Positions 28,313 through 43,769 are shown, counted from the first letter of the stretch. The stretch is DNA of 64,000 nucleotides from Deinococcus planocerae (GCF_002869765.1 NZ_PNOR01000016.1:1-64000); one strand, 5' to 3'. Notes: generated by a model from the sequence alone, not told the origin. Numbers and translations are program-made.

Positions 28313-29002
28313 CTACCGGGAGACGAAAATCTGCACGCTCTGAAGGGTGTCGGGCTGGGCCCCCGGGATGGCCGTCTCCCCACCCTGACCGCTCCGCGCC
28401 GTCCGCGTGAGCCTCGCCAGCACGTCCTGCCCAGCCACGACCTTGCCGAAGACCGTGTAGTCCCCGCTCAGAAAGTCGGCGGGCGCGAGCGTGACGAAAA
28501 ACTGGCTTCCCTGCGAGAAGTAACTCTGCGAGCGGGCCATGCCCAGCACCCCCGCCGAGTTGAACTTCAGCCCCTCGTCGAGCTCCACGAAGAAGCCGTA
28601 GCCCGGCCCGCCCGTGCCCCACCTCTCCCGCTGCGCAGCCTCGGCGCTGAGGGGATCGCCCCCCTGCGCCATGAAGCCCTCGACGACCCGGTGAAAGCGC
28701 GTGCCGTCATAGAAGCGGTTCAGCGCGAGAAAGACGAAGTTGTTTACCGCCTTGGGTGCCTGCCGGGCGTACAGCTCGACCGTCACGTCGCCCTTGTTCG
28801 TCTTCAGGACGGCGCGGTAGGTCTTCGCGGGGTCGACCACCCAGCCCGGCTCCCTGAAGGAACGGACGGGCTGCGCGCTGAGATACGGCACGGGCGCGAA
28901 GGTGGGCGCGGCGGCGGGGCGGGGCGGCGTCGTTGCCGGGGTGGAGGTCTGGGCGAACGCGGCGGAGACGAGCAGCAGCGCGGACAGGGTGAGGGAGCGC
29001 AT
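28313..29002 (-). CDS. Exported cyclophilin-type peptidyl-prolyl isomerase
   Basis: A 229-residue protein. Signal peptide MRSLTLSALLLVSAAFAQT is followed by a Thr/Pro/Ala linker to about residue 40. The cyclophilin domain covers about 60-225: GDVTVELYARQAPKAVNNF, YDGTRFHRVVEGFMAQGGD, MARSQSYFSQGSQFFVTL and YTVFGKVVAGQDVL. The catalytic Arg-His and the FFVTL substrate loop are present. It would assist protein folding outside the cytoplasmic membrane. ATG 29002 lies 7 bases after TAGGCT. Confidence 0.9.
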   Translation of the reverse strand: MRSLTLSALLLVSAAFAQTSTPATTPPRPAAAPTFAPVPYLSAQPVRSFREPGWVVDPAKTYRAVLKTNKGDVTVELYARQAPKAVNNFVFLALNRFYDGTRFHRVVEGFMAQGGDPLSAEAAQRERWGTGGPGYGFFVELDEGLKFNSAGVLGMARSQSYFSQGSQFFVTLAPADFLSGDYTVFGKVVAGQDVLARLTRTARSGQGGETAIPGAQPDTLQSVQIFVSR

Positions 29003-29041
29003 GGGCCCCAGCCTAGCGTGCCGGGGAGGGCGGTCCTCCAC

Positions 29042-29518
29042 TCACCCCTCCTCCACCGCCAGGCTCGTCGTGTACTTCTCCTGCTTGACCACAATCGTGC
29101 TCGCCGTGTTCCGCACGCCGGGAGTCGCCGCCAGCACGTCCACCAGGAAGGTCTGGTAGGCGTCCAGGTCGGGCACGCACACCTTGAGCAGGTAATCGGT
29201 GTCCCCCAGGCACAGGTAGCACTCCAGCACCTCGGGGCGGGCGCGCATGTGCTCGGCGAAGGTCTCGAAGCCCTGCTTGGTCTGCTTGTCGAGCGTCACC
29301 CGCACGAGCACCATCAGGTCCCGCCCGACGAGCTTGGGGTCGAGCAGGGCCACGTAGCGGCTGACCACCCCCTCCTCCTCCAACCGCCTCACCCGGCGCA
29401 GCGTGGGCGCGGGCGTCAGGCCGATCTCGTCGGCGAGTTCGGTGTTCGGAATGCGGGCGTCCCGCTGAAGGATCGTCAGGATGCGGCGGTCGATGGGGTC
29501 GAGTTCGGGCCGTGACAT
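29042..29518 (-). CDS. Lrp/AsnC-family regulator
   Basis: A 158-residue regulator. The N-terminal helix-turn-helix covers residues about 6-60 (LDPIDRRILTILQRDARIPN, TELADEIGLTPAPTLRRVRRL) and a RAM ligand-binding domain covers about 70-150. It is divergent from alanine dehydrogenase across a 164-base gap with a 15-base palindrome, the common arrangement for an Lrp-type protein that controls amino acid catabolism. ATG 29518 follows no clear Shine-Dalgarno. Confidence 0.92.
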   Translation of the reverse strand: MSRPELDPIDRRILTILQRDARIPNTELADEIGLTPAPTLRRVRRLEEEGVVSRYVALLDPKLVGRDLMVLVRVTLDKQTKQGFETFAEHMRARPEVLECYLCLGDTDYLLKVCVPDLDAYQTFLVDVLAATPGVRNTASTIVVKQEKYTTSLAVEEG

Positions 29519-29543
29519 AAATGTCAGCACTTTACCCGTTTTG

Positions 29544-29558
29544 CGCAACGACGTTGCG
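29544..29558. promoter_or_regulatory. Candidate Lrp-type operator between lrp and ald
   Basis: CGCAACG A CGTTGCG is a perfect 7-1-7 palindrome 25 bases upstream of the regulator start and about 125 bases before ald. Assignment to the Lrp-type protein rests on position and symmetry only. Confidence 0.5.
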
Positions 29559-29682
29559 GTGGTGAGTGTCAGGGCCGGTGGGGGAGCAATCTCGAAGGCC
29601 GATGCTCCTGCTACCATTGCGTCACGGCAGCCAAGAAACCGTCGGCGGGGGTCACTCCCGACCGGCGCACGGAGGTAAGGAC

Positions 29683-30789
<1,107 letters not shown>

Positions 30790-30803
30790 ACAGAAAGCAG
30801 AGA

Positions 30804-30846
30804 AAGGGGCGAGGCAACCACATCGGCGGCCTCGCCCCTTCCTTTC
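30804..30846. terminator. Bidirectional terminator between ald and the VOC gene
   Basis: AAGGGGCGAGGC (30804-30815) pairs perfectly with GCCTCGCCCCTT (30829-30840), followed by CCTTTC. The genes on either side converge on it. Confidence 0.8.
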
Positions 30847-31813
30847 AGTTCCGGTTTGCCGTCATGCTCAGCGGCCTCAACCCCGCCTCGATCTGCCCGC
30901 GCCTCGGCTCCAGAAAGGGCGCGAGCACCAGCGATTCCCCCAGGTGGGCCGGGTCCTCGTCCACCGCGAAGCCCGGGCCGTCCGTCGCCAGTTCGATCAG
31001 GATGCCCTGCGGCTCGCGGTAGTAGACCGAGTGGAACCAGTGGCGGTCTACCTCGCCGCTCGTCCGCAGGCCCAAGCCGCTCAGCCGCGCGCTCCAGGCG
31101 TGGTAGTCCTCGTCCCGCACCCGCAGGGCGAGGTGGTGGACACCGCCCGCGCCGGACCGGGCCGGGGGCAGGGTAGGGTCGAGGCGGAGGTGGAGTTCGG
31201 CGTGCGGGCCGCCCTCCCCCATCGCGTAGACGTGGACCGTCCGTTCGGGCTTCTCGGGGTCGGCATAGGTGCCCGCCGCGTGCAGGCCGTAGGCGCGGGT
31301 CAGCACCCGTTCGGTGGGAAAGAGACCGGGCAGGGTGAGTTCGACGGGCCCCAGGCCGAGAAGCTGGTGCTCGGCGGGGATGGGGCTGCCCTCCCACGCC
31401 ACCCCCTCCGGCCCACCTTCCACGAGGCTGAGGCGCTGGCCTTCCGGGTCGGCAAAATCGAGGTGGGGCCGATTCGCGCGAGTGACGGGCGTGACGGTCA
31501 GGCCGTGCTCTCGCAAGTGGTCTGCCCACCATTCCAGACTTCCGACGGGCACCCTCAAACCCGTGCGCGTGATCGCGTTGTTGCCCGGCACCTCGGGCGG
31601 CACGGGCCACTCGAAGAAGGTCAGGTCGCTTCCCGGACTCCCCGCCCCGTCCGCGAAGAAGAGGTGGTAGGCCGTCACGTCGTCCTGATTCACTGTCTTC
31701 TTCACCAGCCGCAGGCCCAGCACGCCCGTGTAGAAGTCGAGGTTCGCCTGCGCGTTCGCCGTCACAGCGGTGACGTGGTGCAGGCCGTGGGGGATGAGGG
31801 GAGAGGTGGTCAT
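30845..31813 (-). CDS. Ring-cleaving dioxygenase-like VOC-family protein
   Basis: A 322-residue protein with two vicinal-oxygen-chelate modules in tandem. The first opens with HGLHHVTAVTANAQANLDFYTGVLGLRLVKKT, and the second includes VHHLALRVRDEDYHAWSARL near residue 205. His and Glu residues in metal positions are present (HH, HLD, ELATD). Relatives are linked to quinone or aromatic degradation (MhqO/LinE-type). ATG 31813 lies 6 bases after TACAAT (31820-31825), and a 20-base palindrome is next to this box. Confidence 0.82.
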   Translation of the reverse strand: MTTSPLIPHGLHHVTAVTANAQANLDFYTGVLGLRLVKKTVNQDDVTAYHLFFADGAGSPGSDLTFFEWPVPPEVPGNNAITRTGLRVPVGSLEWWADHLREHGLTVTPVTRANRPHLDFADPEGQRLSLVEGGPEGVAWEGSPIPAEHQLLGLGPVELTLPGLFPTERVLTRAYGLHAAGTYADPEKPERTVHVYAMGEGGPHAELHLRLDPTLPPARSGAGGVHHLALRVRDEDYHAWSARLSGLGLRTSGEVDRHWFHSVYYREPQGILIELATDGPGFAVDEDPAHLGESLVLAPFLEPRRGQIEAGLRPLSMTANRN

Positions 31814-31819
31814 GGGCGT

Positions 31820-31846
31820 ATTGTAGATCGTTTAACGTCAAACGAT
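31820..31846 (-). promoter_or_regulatory. -10 box and adjacent palindromic operator of the VOC gene
   Basis: TACAAT (31825-31820) ends 6 bases before the ATG. Just upstream, ATCGTTT AACGTC AAACGAT (31827-31846) has 7-base perfect arms and would lie between -35 and -10. A repressor bound there would block the polymerase. The regulator is not next door; a MarR/TetR-type sensor of quinones is a guess. Confidence 0.55.
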
Positions 31847-31860
31847 GGTGGGTACGAGGT

Positions 31861-32060
31861 CTTTTGCTCCCTCTCCCCTCGCGGGTGACTCGAAGAGCTG
31901 CGAAGCGGAGGGCCGGGGTGAGGGGGAAGGCAAGCTCTCTCACCGCCAAGAAGATGCCTTCCCTTCCTCTTGGCCTTGAGACGGCGTGCCCGCTCACCCC
32001 CTTCCAACCTCCCCCCTCTGCAAGCAGCTCTGCGAGTCAAGGGGGAGGAGCGAAAAGATG
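31861..32060. repeat. Intergenic repeat-like sequence between the VOC and thiolase genes
   Basis: No gene is evident in 31847-32106. Two related words occur: GGGTGACTCGAAGAGCTGCG near 31883, and CTCTGCAAGCAGCTCTGCGA followed by GTCAAGGGGG near 32015. Each is flanked by C-rich and G-rich tracts that could pair (CCCCCTCT with a later AAGGGGGAGG). These look like remnants of dispersed GC-rich repeats. Confidence 0.4.
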
Positions 32061-32106
32061 AAGGCGCGAGACGGCCATCACCGCCCCGCGCCCCTCATCC
32101 CTGCCC

Positions 32107-33282
32107 TTACATCACCTCGAACAGTCCCGCCGCTCCCATGCCGCCGCCGACGCACATGGTGGCGACGACGTACTTGGCCCCCCGGCGCCGTCCCTCGATC
32201 AGGGCGTGGCCGACGAGGCGGGCACCGCTCATACCGTAGGGGTGGCCGACCGAGATGGCGCCGCCGTCGACGTTGAGCCTGTCGTCCGGGATGCCGAGCT
32301 TGTCCTGGCAGTAGAGGACCTGGACGGCGAACGCCTCGTTCAGCTCCCACAGGTCGATGTCGTCCACCGTCAGGTCGAACCGCTTGAGCAGCTTGGGCAC
32401 CGCGTAGACCGGGCCGATGCCCATCTCGTCGGGCTCGGTGCCCGCGACCGCCATGCCCATGTAGCGCCCGAGCGGCCTGAGACCTCGGCTCTCAGCCAGG
32501 CCCGCCTCCATCACCACGCAGGCAGAGGCGCCGTCGGAGAGTTGCGAGGCGTTGCCCGCCGTGATCTGGTTGCCCTCGCCGCGCACGGCCTTGAGGGCCT
32601 TCAAGCCCTCCATCGTGGTGTCGGGGCGGTTACCCTCGTCTTTGGTCAGCGTCACTTCCTTCATGCTGACCTCGCCCGTCTCCTTGTTGGTCACGGCCAT
32701 GCGCGCGGTCACGGGGATGATCTCGTCGTCGAACCTGCCCTCGGCCTGGGCCTTCGCCGTGCGTTGCTGCGAGCGCAGGGCGTACTCGTCGCAGCGTTCG
32801 CGGCTGATGGTGTACCGCTGGCCGACGACCTCGGCGGTGTCGATCATCGGCATGTAGACGCCGTTGTGCATGGACAGCAGTTCGGGGTCGGGGCCGACCC
32901 GCATCTCCGGCGTCTGCACGAGCGAGATGGACTCCACCCCGCCCGCCACGCACACGTCCATGCGGTCCACGATGACCTGCTTGGCGGCGGTGGCGATGGA
33001 CATCAGGCCGGAGGCGCACTGCCGGTCGATGGACTGGCCCGCCACACCCACGCCGAGCCCCGAGCGCAGCGCGGCGTTGCGGCCAATCGTGGTCTGCACG
33101 CCCTGCTGCATCGCGGCGCCCATGATGCAGTCCTCGATCTCGGCGGCCTCGACCCCGGCCCGCTCGACGGCGGCGCGGATGGCGTAGGAGGCGAGAGTGG
33201 GCGAGGGGGTGGCGTTGAAGGCCCCCCGGTAGGCCCTGCCGATGGGGGTGCGGGCGGTGGAAACGATGACAGCTTCGCGCAT
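32107..33282 (-). CDS. Acetyl-CoA C-acyltransferase (thiolase)
   Basis: A 391-residue thiolase that removes acetyl-CoA from 3-ketoacyl-CoA in the last step of beta-oxidation. It has the nucleophilic Cys in [12 protein letters not shown] near residue 88, the catalytic [10 protein letters not shown], His in [17 protein letters not shown] near 348 and the second Cys in [14 protein letters not shown] near 378. ATG 33282 follows AAGGAG at 7 bases. It works with the fused hydratase/dehydrogenase upstream, though a toxin-antitoxin pair lies between the two. Confidence 0.93.
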   Translation of the reverse strand: MREAVIVSTARTPIGRAYRGAFNATPSPTLASYAIRAAVERAGVEAAEIEDCIMGAAMQQGVQTTIGRNAALRSGLGVGVAGQSIDRQCASGLMSIATAAKQVIVDRMDVCVAGGVESISLVQTPEMRVGPDPELLSMHNGVYMPMIDTAEVVGQRYTISRERCDEYALRSQQRTAKAQAEGRFDDEIIPVTARMAVTNKETGEVSMKEVTLTKDEGNRPDTTMEGLKALKAVRGEGNQITAGNASQLSDGASACVVMEAGLAESRGLRPLGRYMGMAVAGTEPDEMGIGPVYAVPKLLKRFDLTVDDIDLWELNEAFAVQVLYCQDKLGIPDDRLNVDGGAISVGHPYGMSGARLVGHALIEGRRRGAKYVVATMCVGGGMGAAGLFEVM

Positions 33283-33308
33283 GGTGGGGCTCCTTAGATC
33301 GGTGAGCT

Positions 33309-33776
33309 TCACGACGCCCTCGCCGTGAGCTTGACTTCCAGTTCGGCTTCCAGGGCGGCGGCCACACGCCGGAGCATGTCGAGTGAGTGGCCCCAGTAGA
33401 ACGGATTGACGAGGCGGTTGACAGCAGAGCGGCTGGTGCCGAGGCGGCGGGCGAGTTCAGCCTGAGACACCCCCGCCTTTTCCAACGCCTGTTCGATCTC
33501 CAGACTGACGGGGTTCATCTCGGCGGGGGCGAGAAAGATCATCTCTTCGCTGCCGTCGAGTTCCCTTCGGAGATCGGCCTCCAAGTCCTCCAAGCTCCGC
33601 ACCCGGGGCTCGGCCTCCGGCTGGTCCTCCAGCGCGAGGGCGATGCTCTCCTGAGTGAGGCGGAGAAGGTCTTCCCGGTTTCCGGCGGTGACGATGCAGT
33701 GAAGTTCAGGGACGAGGGCGTTCCAGTTACGTTCGCCCGAACTGACGACGGTCAGGTACACCTTCTCCTCCCTCAC
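33309..33776 (-). CDS. hicB: HicB-family antitoxin with Xre-type HTH
   Basis: A 155-residue protein. Residues about 5-55 form the HicB degenerate RNase H-like fold ([27 protein letters not shown]). About 95-150 form an Xre/Cro-type helix-turn-helix ([30 protein letters not shown]). HicB neutralises HicA and usually represses the pair through this HTH. GTG 33776 overlaps the hicA stop by 4 bases. The thiolase gene starts 26 bases after its stop. Confidence 0.88.
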   Translation of the reverse strand: MREEKVYLTVVSSGERNWNALVPELHCIVTAGNREDLLRLTQESIALALEDQPEAEPRVRSLEDLEADLRRELDGSEEMIFLAPAEMNPVSLEIEQALEKAGVSQAELARRLGTSRSAVNRLVNPFYWGHSLDMLRRVAAALEAELEVKLTARAS

Positions 33777-33958
33777 TTCTGCCTCAGTGCGTCCTGCACG
33801 GCCCGTTCCTGGTACTTCTTCGCGTCGTTACCCGCATTGCCGCTGATGATGACCGTGACCTCGCCCCGAACATACTTCCGGTGACTGCCCCGCACGCTCC
33901 TCAACTCGAACCCCGCCCTTTCCAGGTCCCGAATGAGGTCACGGATTTTACGGGGCAC
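33773..33958 (-). CDS. hicA: HicA-family mRNA interferase toxin
   Basis: A 61-residue dsRBD-like toxin. The signature GSHRKYVRGEVTVIISG with the catalytic His in position about 26 is clear, preceded by LIRDLERAGFELRSV. HicA cleaves mRNA when free of HicB. Start GTG 33958; just upstream an ATG (33966) in another frame would give a 5-codon leader. The gene lies between two fatty-acid oxidation genes and 38 bases after the first. CGGTT, 5 bases, AACCG (33958-33972) overlaps its start and may be the HicB operator. Confidence 0.87.
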   Translation of the reverse strand: MPRKIRDLIRDLERAGFELRSVRGSHRKYVRGEVTVIISGNAGNDAKKYQERAVQDALRQK

Positions 33959-33996
33959 GGTTCATCCAACCGACGTTATCAAATCTGCGAACCTCC

Positions 33997-36075
<2,079 letters not shown>

Positions 36076-36148
36076 ATGGGACCTCCTTGGGTGCGGGCCC
36101 AGCTTTTCACGGGTGGGGGGGACGGGTCAAATACGCCCGCGTTCATCT

Positions 36149-36164
36149 TGAACGTCCACGTTCA
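36149..36164. promoter_or_regulatory. Candidate operator between fadJ-type and quinone oxidoreductase genes
   Basis: TGAACGT CC ACGTTCA is a perfect 7-2-7 palindrome in the 122-base divergent gap. It lies 22 bases before the oxidoreductase -10 and could control both directions. A TetR-type fatty-acid regulator is a natural candidate, by analogy with FadR-type sites in Thermus and Bacillus; the regulator is not encoded next to it. Confidence 0.5.
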
Positions 36165-36185
36165 CCCTGACAGGAACAACGCGGG

Positions 36186-36191
36186 TATCCT
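36186..36191 (+). promoter_or_regulatory. -10 box of the quinone oxidoreductase gene
   Basis: TATCCT ends 6 bases before ATG 36198, with no Shine-Dalgarno. Confidence 0.6.
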
Positions 36192-36197
36192 CTCCCT

Positions 36198-37199
<1,002 letters not shown>

Positions 37200-37236
37200 G
37201 AGGGCCGTAGCCCTCAGCGGGCAGCGATCAGCAAGG

Positions 37237-37274
37237 AGAGGACGCCCCAGCCTACGCTGTGGCGTCCTCTTTTG
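37237..37274. terminator. Terminator between convergent genes
   Basis: AGAGGACGCC (37237-37246) pairs with GGCGTCCTCT (37261-37270), then TTTTG. It is enclosed by CAGCGATCAGCAAG and CTTGCTGACGGCTG, a member of the CAGCCGTCAGC repeat family. Confidence 0.75.
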
Positions 37275-37295
37275 TTCTTGCTGACGGCTGGCGAT

Positions 37296-37736
37296 TCACC
37301 CAAACAACCGCACCAGCGGACGCCACCACGGAATGCCCGCCAGGATCACGACGAGCGCGAGCCCCGACCATACGGCGGCGACGCGAAACTTGGCCTGGTT
37401 GCTCGCCGCCCGCTTGCTCAGGGCGCTGGCGAGGGTGGCGAAGACGGCGGCGATCAGGCCCAGGCCGAGGTGTTCCCACTGGAAGCTGGCGCGCGGGGCG
37501 TCCGAGAAGGCGCGGCCCGCCGTGGCGCCGAGCAGCCCGAAAAGGAGTAGCCCGAGCACGACCTGAAGGTGGACGCTCCCCGCAAAGAGGGCGACGGGTC
37601 GGCGGTCGGCGGGGGTGAAGGCCCGCGCGCCCCCGACTCCACGCACGCTGACGAACAGGGCCCAGACGCCCGCGATCAGGACGAGCCAGCGCGTGAGGTT
37701 GTGTAGGGTGAGCAGGATCAGGTACAGGGTCGCCAT
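37296..37736 (-). CDS. Four-helix membrane protein, hypothetical
   Basis: A 146-residue protein with four hydrophobic helices (residues about 3-30, 48-70, 88-108 and 120-138) and a conserved-looking LHNLTRWLVLIAGVWAL and HLQVVLGLLLFG with His in the membrane. No family that I can name; small DUF-type membrane proteins of Deinococcus are similar. ATG 37736 lies 6 bases after TACCCT, so leaderless. Confidence 0.7.
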   Translation of the reverse strand: MATLYLILLTLHNLTRWLVLIAGVWALFVSVRGVGGARAFTPADRRPVALFAGSVHLQVVLGLLLFGLLGATAGRAFSDAPRASFQWEHLGLGLIAAVFATLASALSKRAASNQAKFRVAAVWSGLALVVILAGIPWWRPLVRLFG

Positions 37737-37802
37737 GCGGGTAGGGTAAGGGACGGGCCGGGGGCAGGTGCCCTCCTGCGCGCGGCGGGGGCGGAACGGC
37801 CC

Positions 37803-39581
37803 TCAGGGCGCTTCCCCGGCGCCTCCCGGCGCCTCTACCGCGGCGGCCACCCACGTTCCCTGACGAACGAGGAGGACCTGCGCCCCCCCGACGGGCAGGA
37901 CGAGCAGGTCGTGGAGGGGGACGGCGGGCTCGCCGGGCAGGGCGGCGACCGGGTGCTCCCCGTCCTCCCGGCGCAGGGTGAGGACCCGGCCCCGGACATG
38001 CAGCGTGACGGGGCCCTCCCCCAGGCGGACACTCACGAAGGCGCCGCTCGCCGGCACGTCGAGGCGGGAGGCGGGGGACGGGGCCGGGAGCGGCTCGGGC
38101 GTGAAGGTCGCCGCGTGAAGAACGTCGTGCAGGGCGAGCGCGCGCCCCGCGGGCAGGCCGAGGAGGGCGGCGCCGTCTTGCAGGGCGGCCTCGGTCTCCA
38201 CGGGCGTGAGCCGGGCGAGGTGGGTGGTCAGGGCGTCCACCCCCTTGCGGGCCAGGGGGAGCAGCGTGCCGGGGGGCGCGCCGACGTACCGCCGCGCACT
38301 CCCGGGGCCGAGGGCGGCGGCGTCCACCGCGGCCCCCCGCAGGAGTTGCGCCGCCGCCCGGGCGAGGCGCAGGTTCGCGTGGGCGCCCTCCGGGTCGAGG
38401 AGTCGGGCCACCGCCCGCGCCCGCGCCGCGAGGTGACCCGGCCCCTCGCCGGAGGCCGGGGCCGACCGCTCCAGCCGCAGCAGCAGGTACGCCCCGCTTA
38501 GGAACAACCGGAGTTCGCCCTGGGGGGTCGGCAGCGTCCAGGCCCGCTCGGTGGGCGGGAGGTGGGGTTGCAGCAGGGCGAGCGCGTCCCCGGCCTGGAA
38601 CTGCCAATGCGGCCCGACGGCGTGCCAGCGCAACTCCAGCCCGCGCCAATGCGCCTCGCGCCCGCCTGCGAGGTGCAGGGCGAGTTCGTCCGTCCGGTCG
38701 TCGGGGGCGGGGAGGGCGGCGGGAGGTTGGGCGGCGTAGAGCACGCTGCGCGCGGGCATCACGCCGAGGTCCGGGGCGGGGGCCCCCTCCAGCAGCTCGC
38801 CGAGGAGGGTCTGGAGCCGCCGCGCCGCGTCGCGGATGGCGGGTCGCTCGCGCGGGTCGCGGGCCGCGGGGGAAGAGGCCCGCAGCGCCTGCACCAGGGC
38901 TTCCCGCGCCTGCGGGGCGAGGGGCTCGCGCTCGGCGGCCTGGAGGCGCGCGCCGAGCAGGTCCTCGTCGGGGTGGCGGGGAAAGGGCGCCTCGTGGACG
39001 GCCCACAGGGCGGCCCGCACCCGCGAGCGGCCCGGCGAGGTCAGGAGCGCGTCGGCCCAGGCGAGGGCGAGCCGCCCGGCCACCTCCGGGTCGTGCAGCG
39101 ACACCAGCGGGTCGTGCTCGGCGGGGACGGCGAGCGGCTCGGCCACCCCCCGCGCCGCGCGCTCGGCGTTTTCCAGCGCCGCGTACAGCACCCGCAGGGT
39201 GAGGCGCCCCGGCTCGTCCCGCAAGGCGCGGGTGCGCCCGACCACCCGCCCGCGCAGGTCCGCGTGCCACGCGAGGCGCCGCAGTTCCTCCCACGCGCGG
39301 GTCTCGGGGGAGTCCCCGGCGGCGGGCGCGCTCCAGGCGGGGGAGGAGCCGGGTTCGGCGCCAGCGCGCTCCACCCGCCGGGGGTCGAGCCCGGCCCGGT
39401 ACTCCCGGTCACTCTTCAGCAGGCGGCGGTGGAGGGCCGGTTCGAGCGGGGCCCCCAGGAGCGTGTCGCGCAGCTCCGCGAGCGCCCGTCTGCCGCCGCG
39501 CGGCGTCCGGCCCGCCAGCACGTCGGCGACCCGGTATTCGTACAGCTCGACGAGTTCGGCCCAGTACGCCCAGGAGGTCAC
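37803..39581 (-). CDS. Large hypothetical protein divergent from the propeller kinase
   Basis: A 592-residue Ala/Arg/Leu-rich soluble protein. The N-terminal 170 residues are helical (WAELVELYEYRVADVLAG, LHRRLLKSDREYRAGLDPRR). The C-terminal third alternates strands and turns (SGAFVSVRLGEGPVTLHVRGRVLTL, LLVLPVGGAQVLLVRQGTWVAAAV). No catalytic motif is recognised. GTG 39581 is supported by TATACT 6 bases upstream. A shared 180-base gap with the kinase gene suggests linked roles, for instance as kinase target or partner, but nothing proves it. Confidence 0.75.
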   Translation of the reverse strand: MTSWAYWAELVELYEYRVADVLAGRTPRGGRRALAELRDTLLGAPLEPALHRRLLKSDREYRAGLDPRRVERAGAEPGSSPAWSAPAAGDSPETRAWEELRRLAWHADLRGRVVGRTRALRDEPGRLTLRVLYAALENAERAARGVAEPLAVPAEHDPLVSLHDPEVAGRLALAWADALLTSPGRSRVRAALWAVHEAPFPRHPDEDLLGARLQAAEREPLAPQAREALVQALRASSPAARDPRERPAIRDAARRLQTLLGELLEGAPAPDLGVMPARSVLYAAQPPAALPAPDDRTDELALHLAGGREAHWRGLELRWHAVGPHWQFQAGDALALLQPHLPPTERAWTLPTPQGELRLFLSGAYLLLRLERSAPASGEGPGHLAARARAVARLLDPEGAHANLRLARAAAQLLRGAAVDAAALGPGSARRYVGAPPGTLLPLARKGVDALTTHLARLTPVETEAALQDGAALLGLPAGRALALHDVLHAATFTPEPLPAPSPASRLDVPASGAFVSVRLGEGPVTLHVRGRVLTLRREDGEHPVAALPGEPAVPLHDLLVLPVGGAQVLLVRQGTWVAAAVEAPGGAGEAP

Positions 39582-39587
39582 CGGGCC

Positions 39588-39593
39588 AGTATA
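39588..39593 (-). promoter_or_regulatory. -10 box of the 592-residue protein gene
   Basis: TATACT on the minus strand with 6 bases before GTG 39581; leaderless. Confidence 0.6.
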
Positions 39594-39689
39594 GGAAGGG
39601 ACCCCGCCCCCAGCGTGCCCCCTCCCCCCATCAGGCCCCCCTTTTCCCCGCCGGGCACGCTCTGTAAGCGTCCCGACAGGGGGGTCCGG

Positions 39690-39695
39690 TATAAA
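39690..39695 (+). promoter_or_regulatory. -10 box upstream of the propeller kinase
   Basis: TATAAA in a short A-rich stretch, about 67 bases before GTG 39762, so this message would have a real leader. No good -35 could be picked. Confidence 0.4.
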
Positions 39696-39761
39696 GGGAA
39701 AAGCCATGCGCGTTCCTGTCGCCGCCCCGCCGTGCCCGCCGCCCTGCCCGGGGAACCGGGC

Positions 39762-41801
<2,040 letters not shown>

Positions 41802-41810
41802 GGTCAGGAC

Positions 41811-42365
41811 CTACGAGGTGGTCGAGAGCCGATGTGCGATTTCCTTGCGCAGAATGATGATCTGCCCCTGGTGCCGAATCTCGTCCTCAATGACGTGGAA
41901 CCAGCAGAAATTATTGTCCCAGGTCTTGTTTCCCCAAGGTTGGTAAGGCTTGTAGAGCCAATCATCGTCCTTCTGAGCCAACTCCAGGAGCGTCCTTCTG
42001 CGGCTGGAGGCCAGTCGGTCCAAGTACCACTCCAGCGGGTGCCCACTGAAGACCCGGCGCCCACTCTCACCTAGAACGTGTTCGGGCAGGCCTTGAGAGG
42101 GTCGGGTGTTATTGAACGTGACGCCCTGATAAGACTCTTCTATTCCGGTAATATGTGCCAGCAGCATCCCTATGGTGTTGCCTTCTTCCAACACCTGAGT
42201 GTCGAGCTGCTCCACGGTCATACCTTTCACAGCATCGAGTGTCGTGCGGCGAACATACTCCATCATGTAGACGAGGCGGCTGATGCCCGGCGAGAATTCC
42301 GGAAGGTCACCTATGAGGAAGCACTCGTCCTTGTGCTGGAAGTAAAGCCCGTTCTCGATCTCCAT
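41811..42365 (-). CDS. DinB/DUF664-like protein
   Basis: A 184-residue four-helix-bundle protein of the DinB/DUF664 type. It has conserved His at LLAHITGIEESYQG near residue 70 and CWFHVIEDEIRHQGQIIILRK near 153-173, the usual metal-binding triad positions. Such proteins may be metal-dependent thiol-S-transferases; no substrate can be given. GC is below that of the kinase gene before it and ftsY after, a sign of separate acquisition. ATG 42365 lies 9 bases after TATCTT. Confidence 0.8.
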   Translation of the reverse strand: MEIENGLYFQHKDECFLIGDLPEFSPGISRLVYMMEYVRRTTLDAVKGMTVEQLDTQVLEEGNTIGMLLAHITGIEESYQGVTFNNTRPSQGLPEHVLGESGRRVFSGHPLEWYLDRLASSRRRTLLELAQKDDDWLYKPYQPWGNKTWDNNFCWFHVIEDEIRHQGQIIILRKEIAHRLSTTS

Positions 42366-42428
42366 CGTTCGGCGAAGATACGTTACCCGGTGCCGTCTCG
42401 GCCCTCGCAAACGTCCTAAACTCCCCCC

Positions 42429-42698
42429 ATGAGCCTCCTCCCCACCCTCACCCTCTACACCCGCGCGGGCTGCCACCTGTGCGAGCAGGCGGAGGCGGGC
42501 TTGCAGGCCCTCGCCTACCGCTACACGCCCGTGGACGTGAGCGGGAACGCGGAGCTGGAGGCCCGCTACGGCCACGACGTGCCCGTGCTCGCGCTGGGGG
42601 AGCGGGTGCTGCTCAAGGGCGTGCTGGGCCGGGGACGCTTGAGCACCCTCAAGGTGCAGCTTTTGCGGGAGGTGAAAGCGGGGCACCTGGGCGGCTAA
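42429..42698 (+). CDS. Glutaredoxin-like protein (DUF836 type)
   Basis: An 89-residue thioredoxin-fold protein with the redox motif CHLC after LTLYTRAG, then a cis-Pro in HDVPVLALGE near 50. It could reduce disulfides or mixed glutathione- or bacillithiol-type thiols; the partner is unknown. ATG 42429 lies 6 bases after TAAACT. ftsY starts 60 bases downstream in the same direction. Confidence 0.85.
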   Translation: MSLLPTLTLYTRAGCHLCEQAEAGLQALAYRYTPVDVSGNAELEARYGHDVPVLALGERVLLKGVLGRGRLSTLKVQLLREVKAGHLGG

Positions 42699-42758
42699 AC
42701 GCTCCCACTTTGCGACGCCGTGCGCCCGCCGCACACGCCCGGGCGGTATGGTGGGGTT

Positions 42759-43724
<966 letters not shown>

Positions 43725-43730
43725 GCCAGG

Positions 43731-43757
43731 GAGGCGGCGCGGGGGTGGCCGCCTCTT
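43731..43757. terminator. Terminator between ftsY and the second DinB-type gene
   Basis: GAGGCGGC (43731-43738) pairs with GCCGCCTC (43748-43755), then TT. The genes on either side converge on it. Confidence 0.65.
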
Positions 43758-43769
43758 CCCGTGGTCGGG

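Noticed and set aside
38562..39761. Upstream extension of the kinase reading frame
   Set aside because: The frame stays open because of GC bias. The extension overlaps the opposite-strand 592-residue gene, and the promoter lies at 39690.
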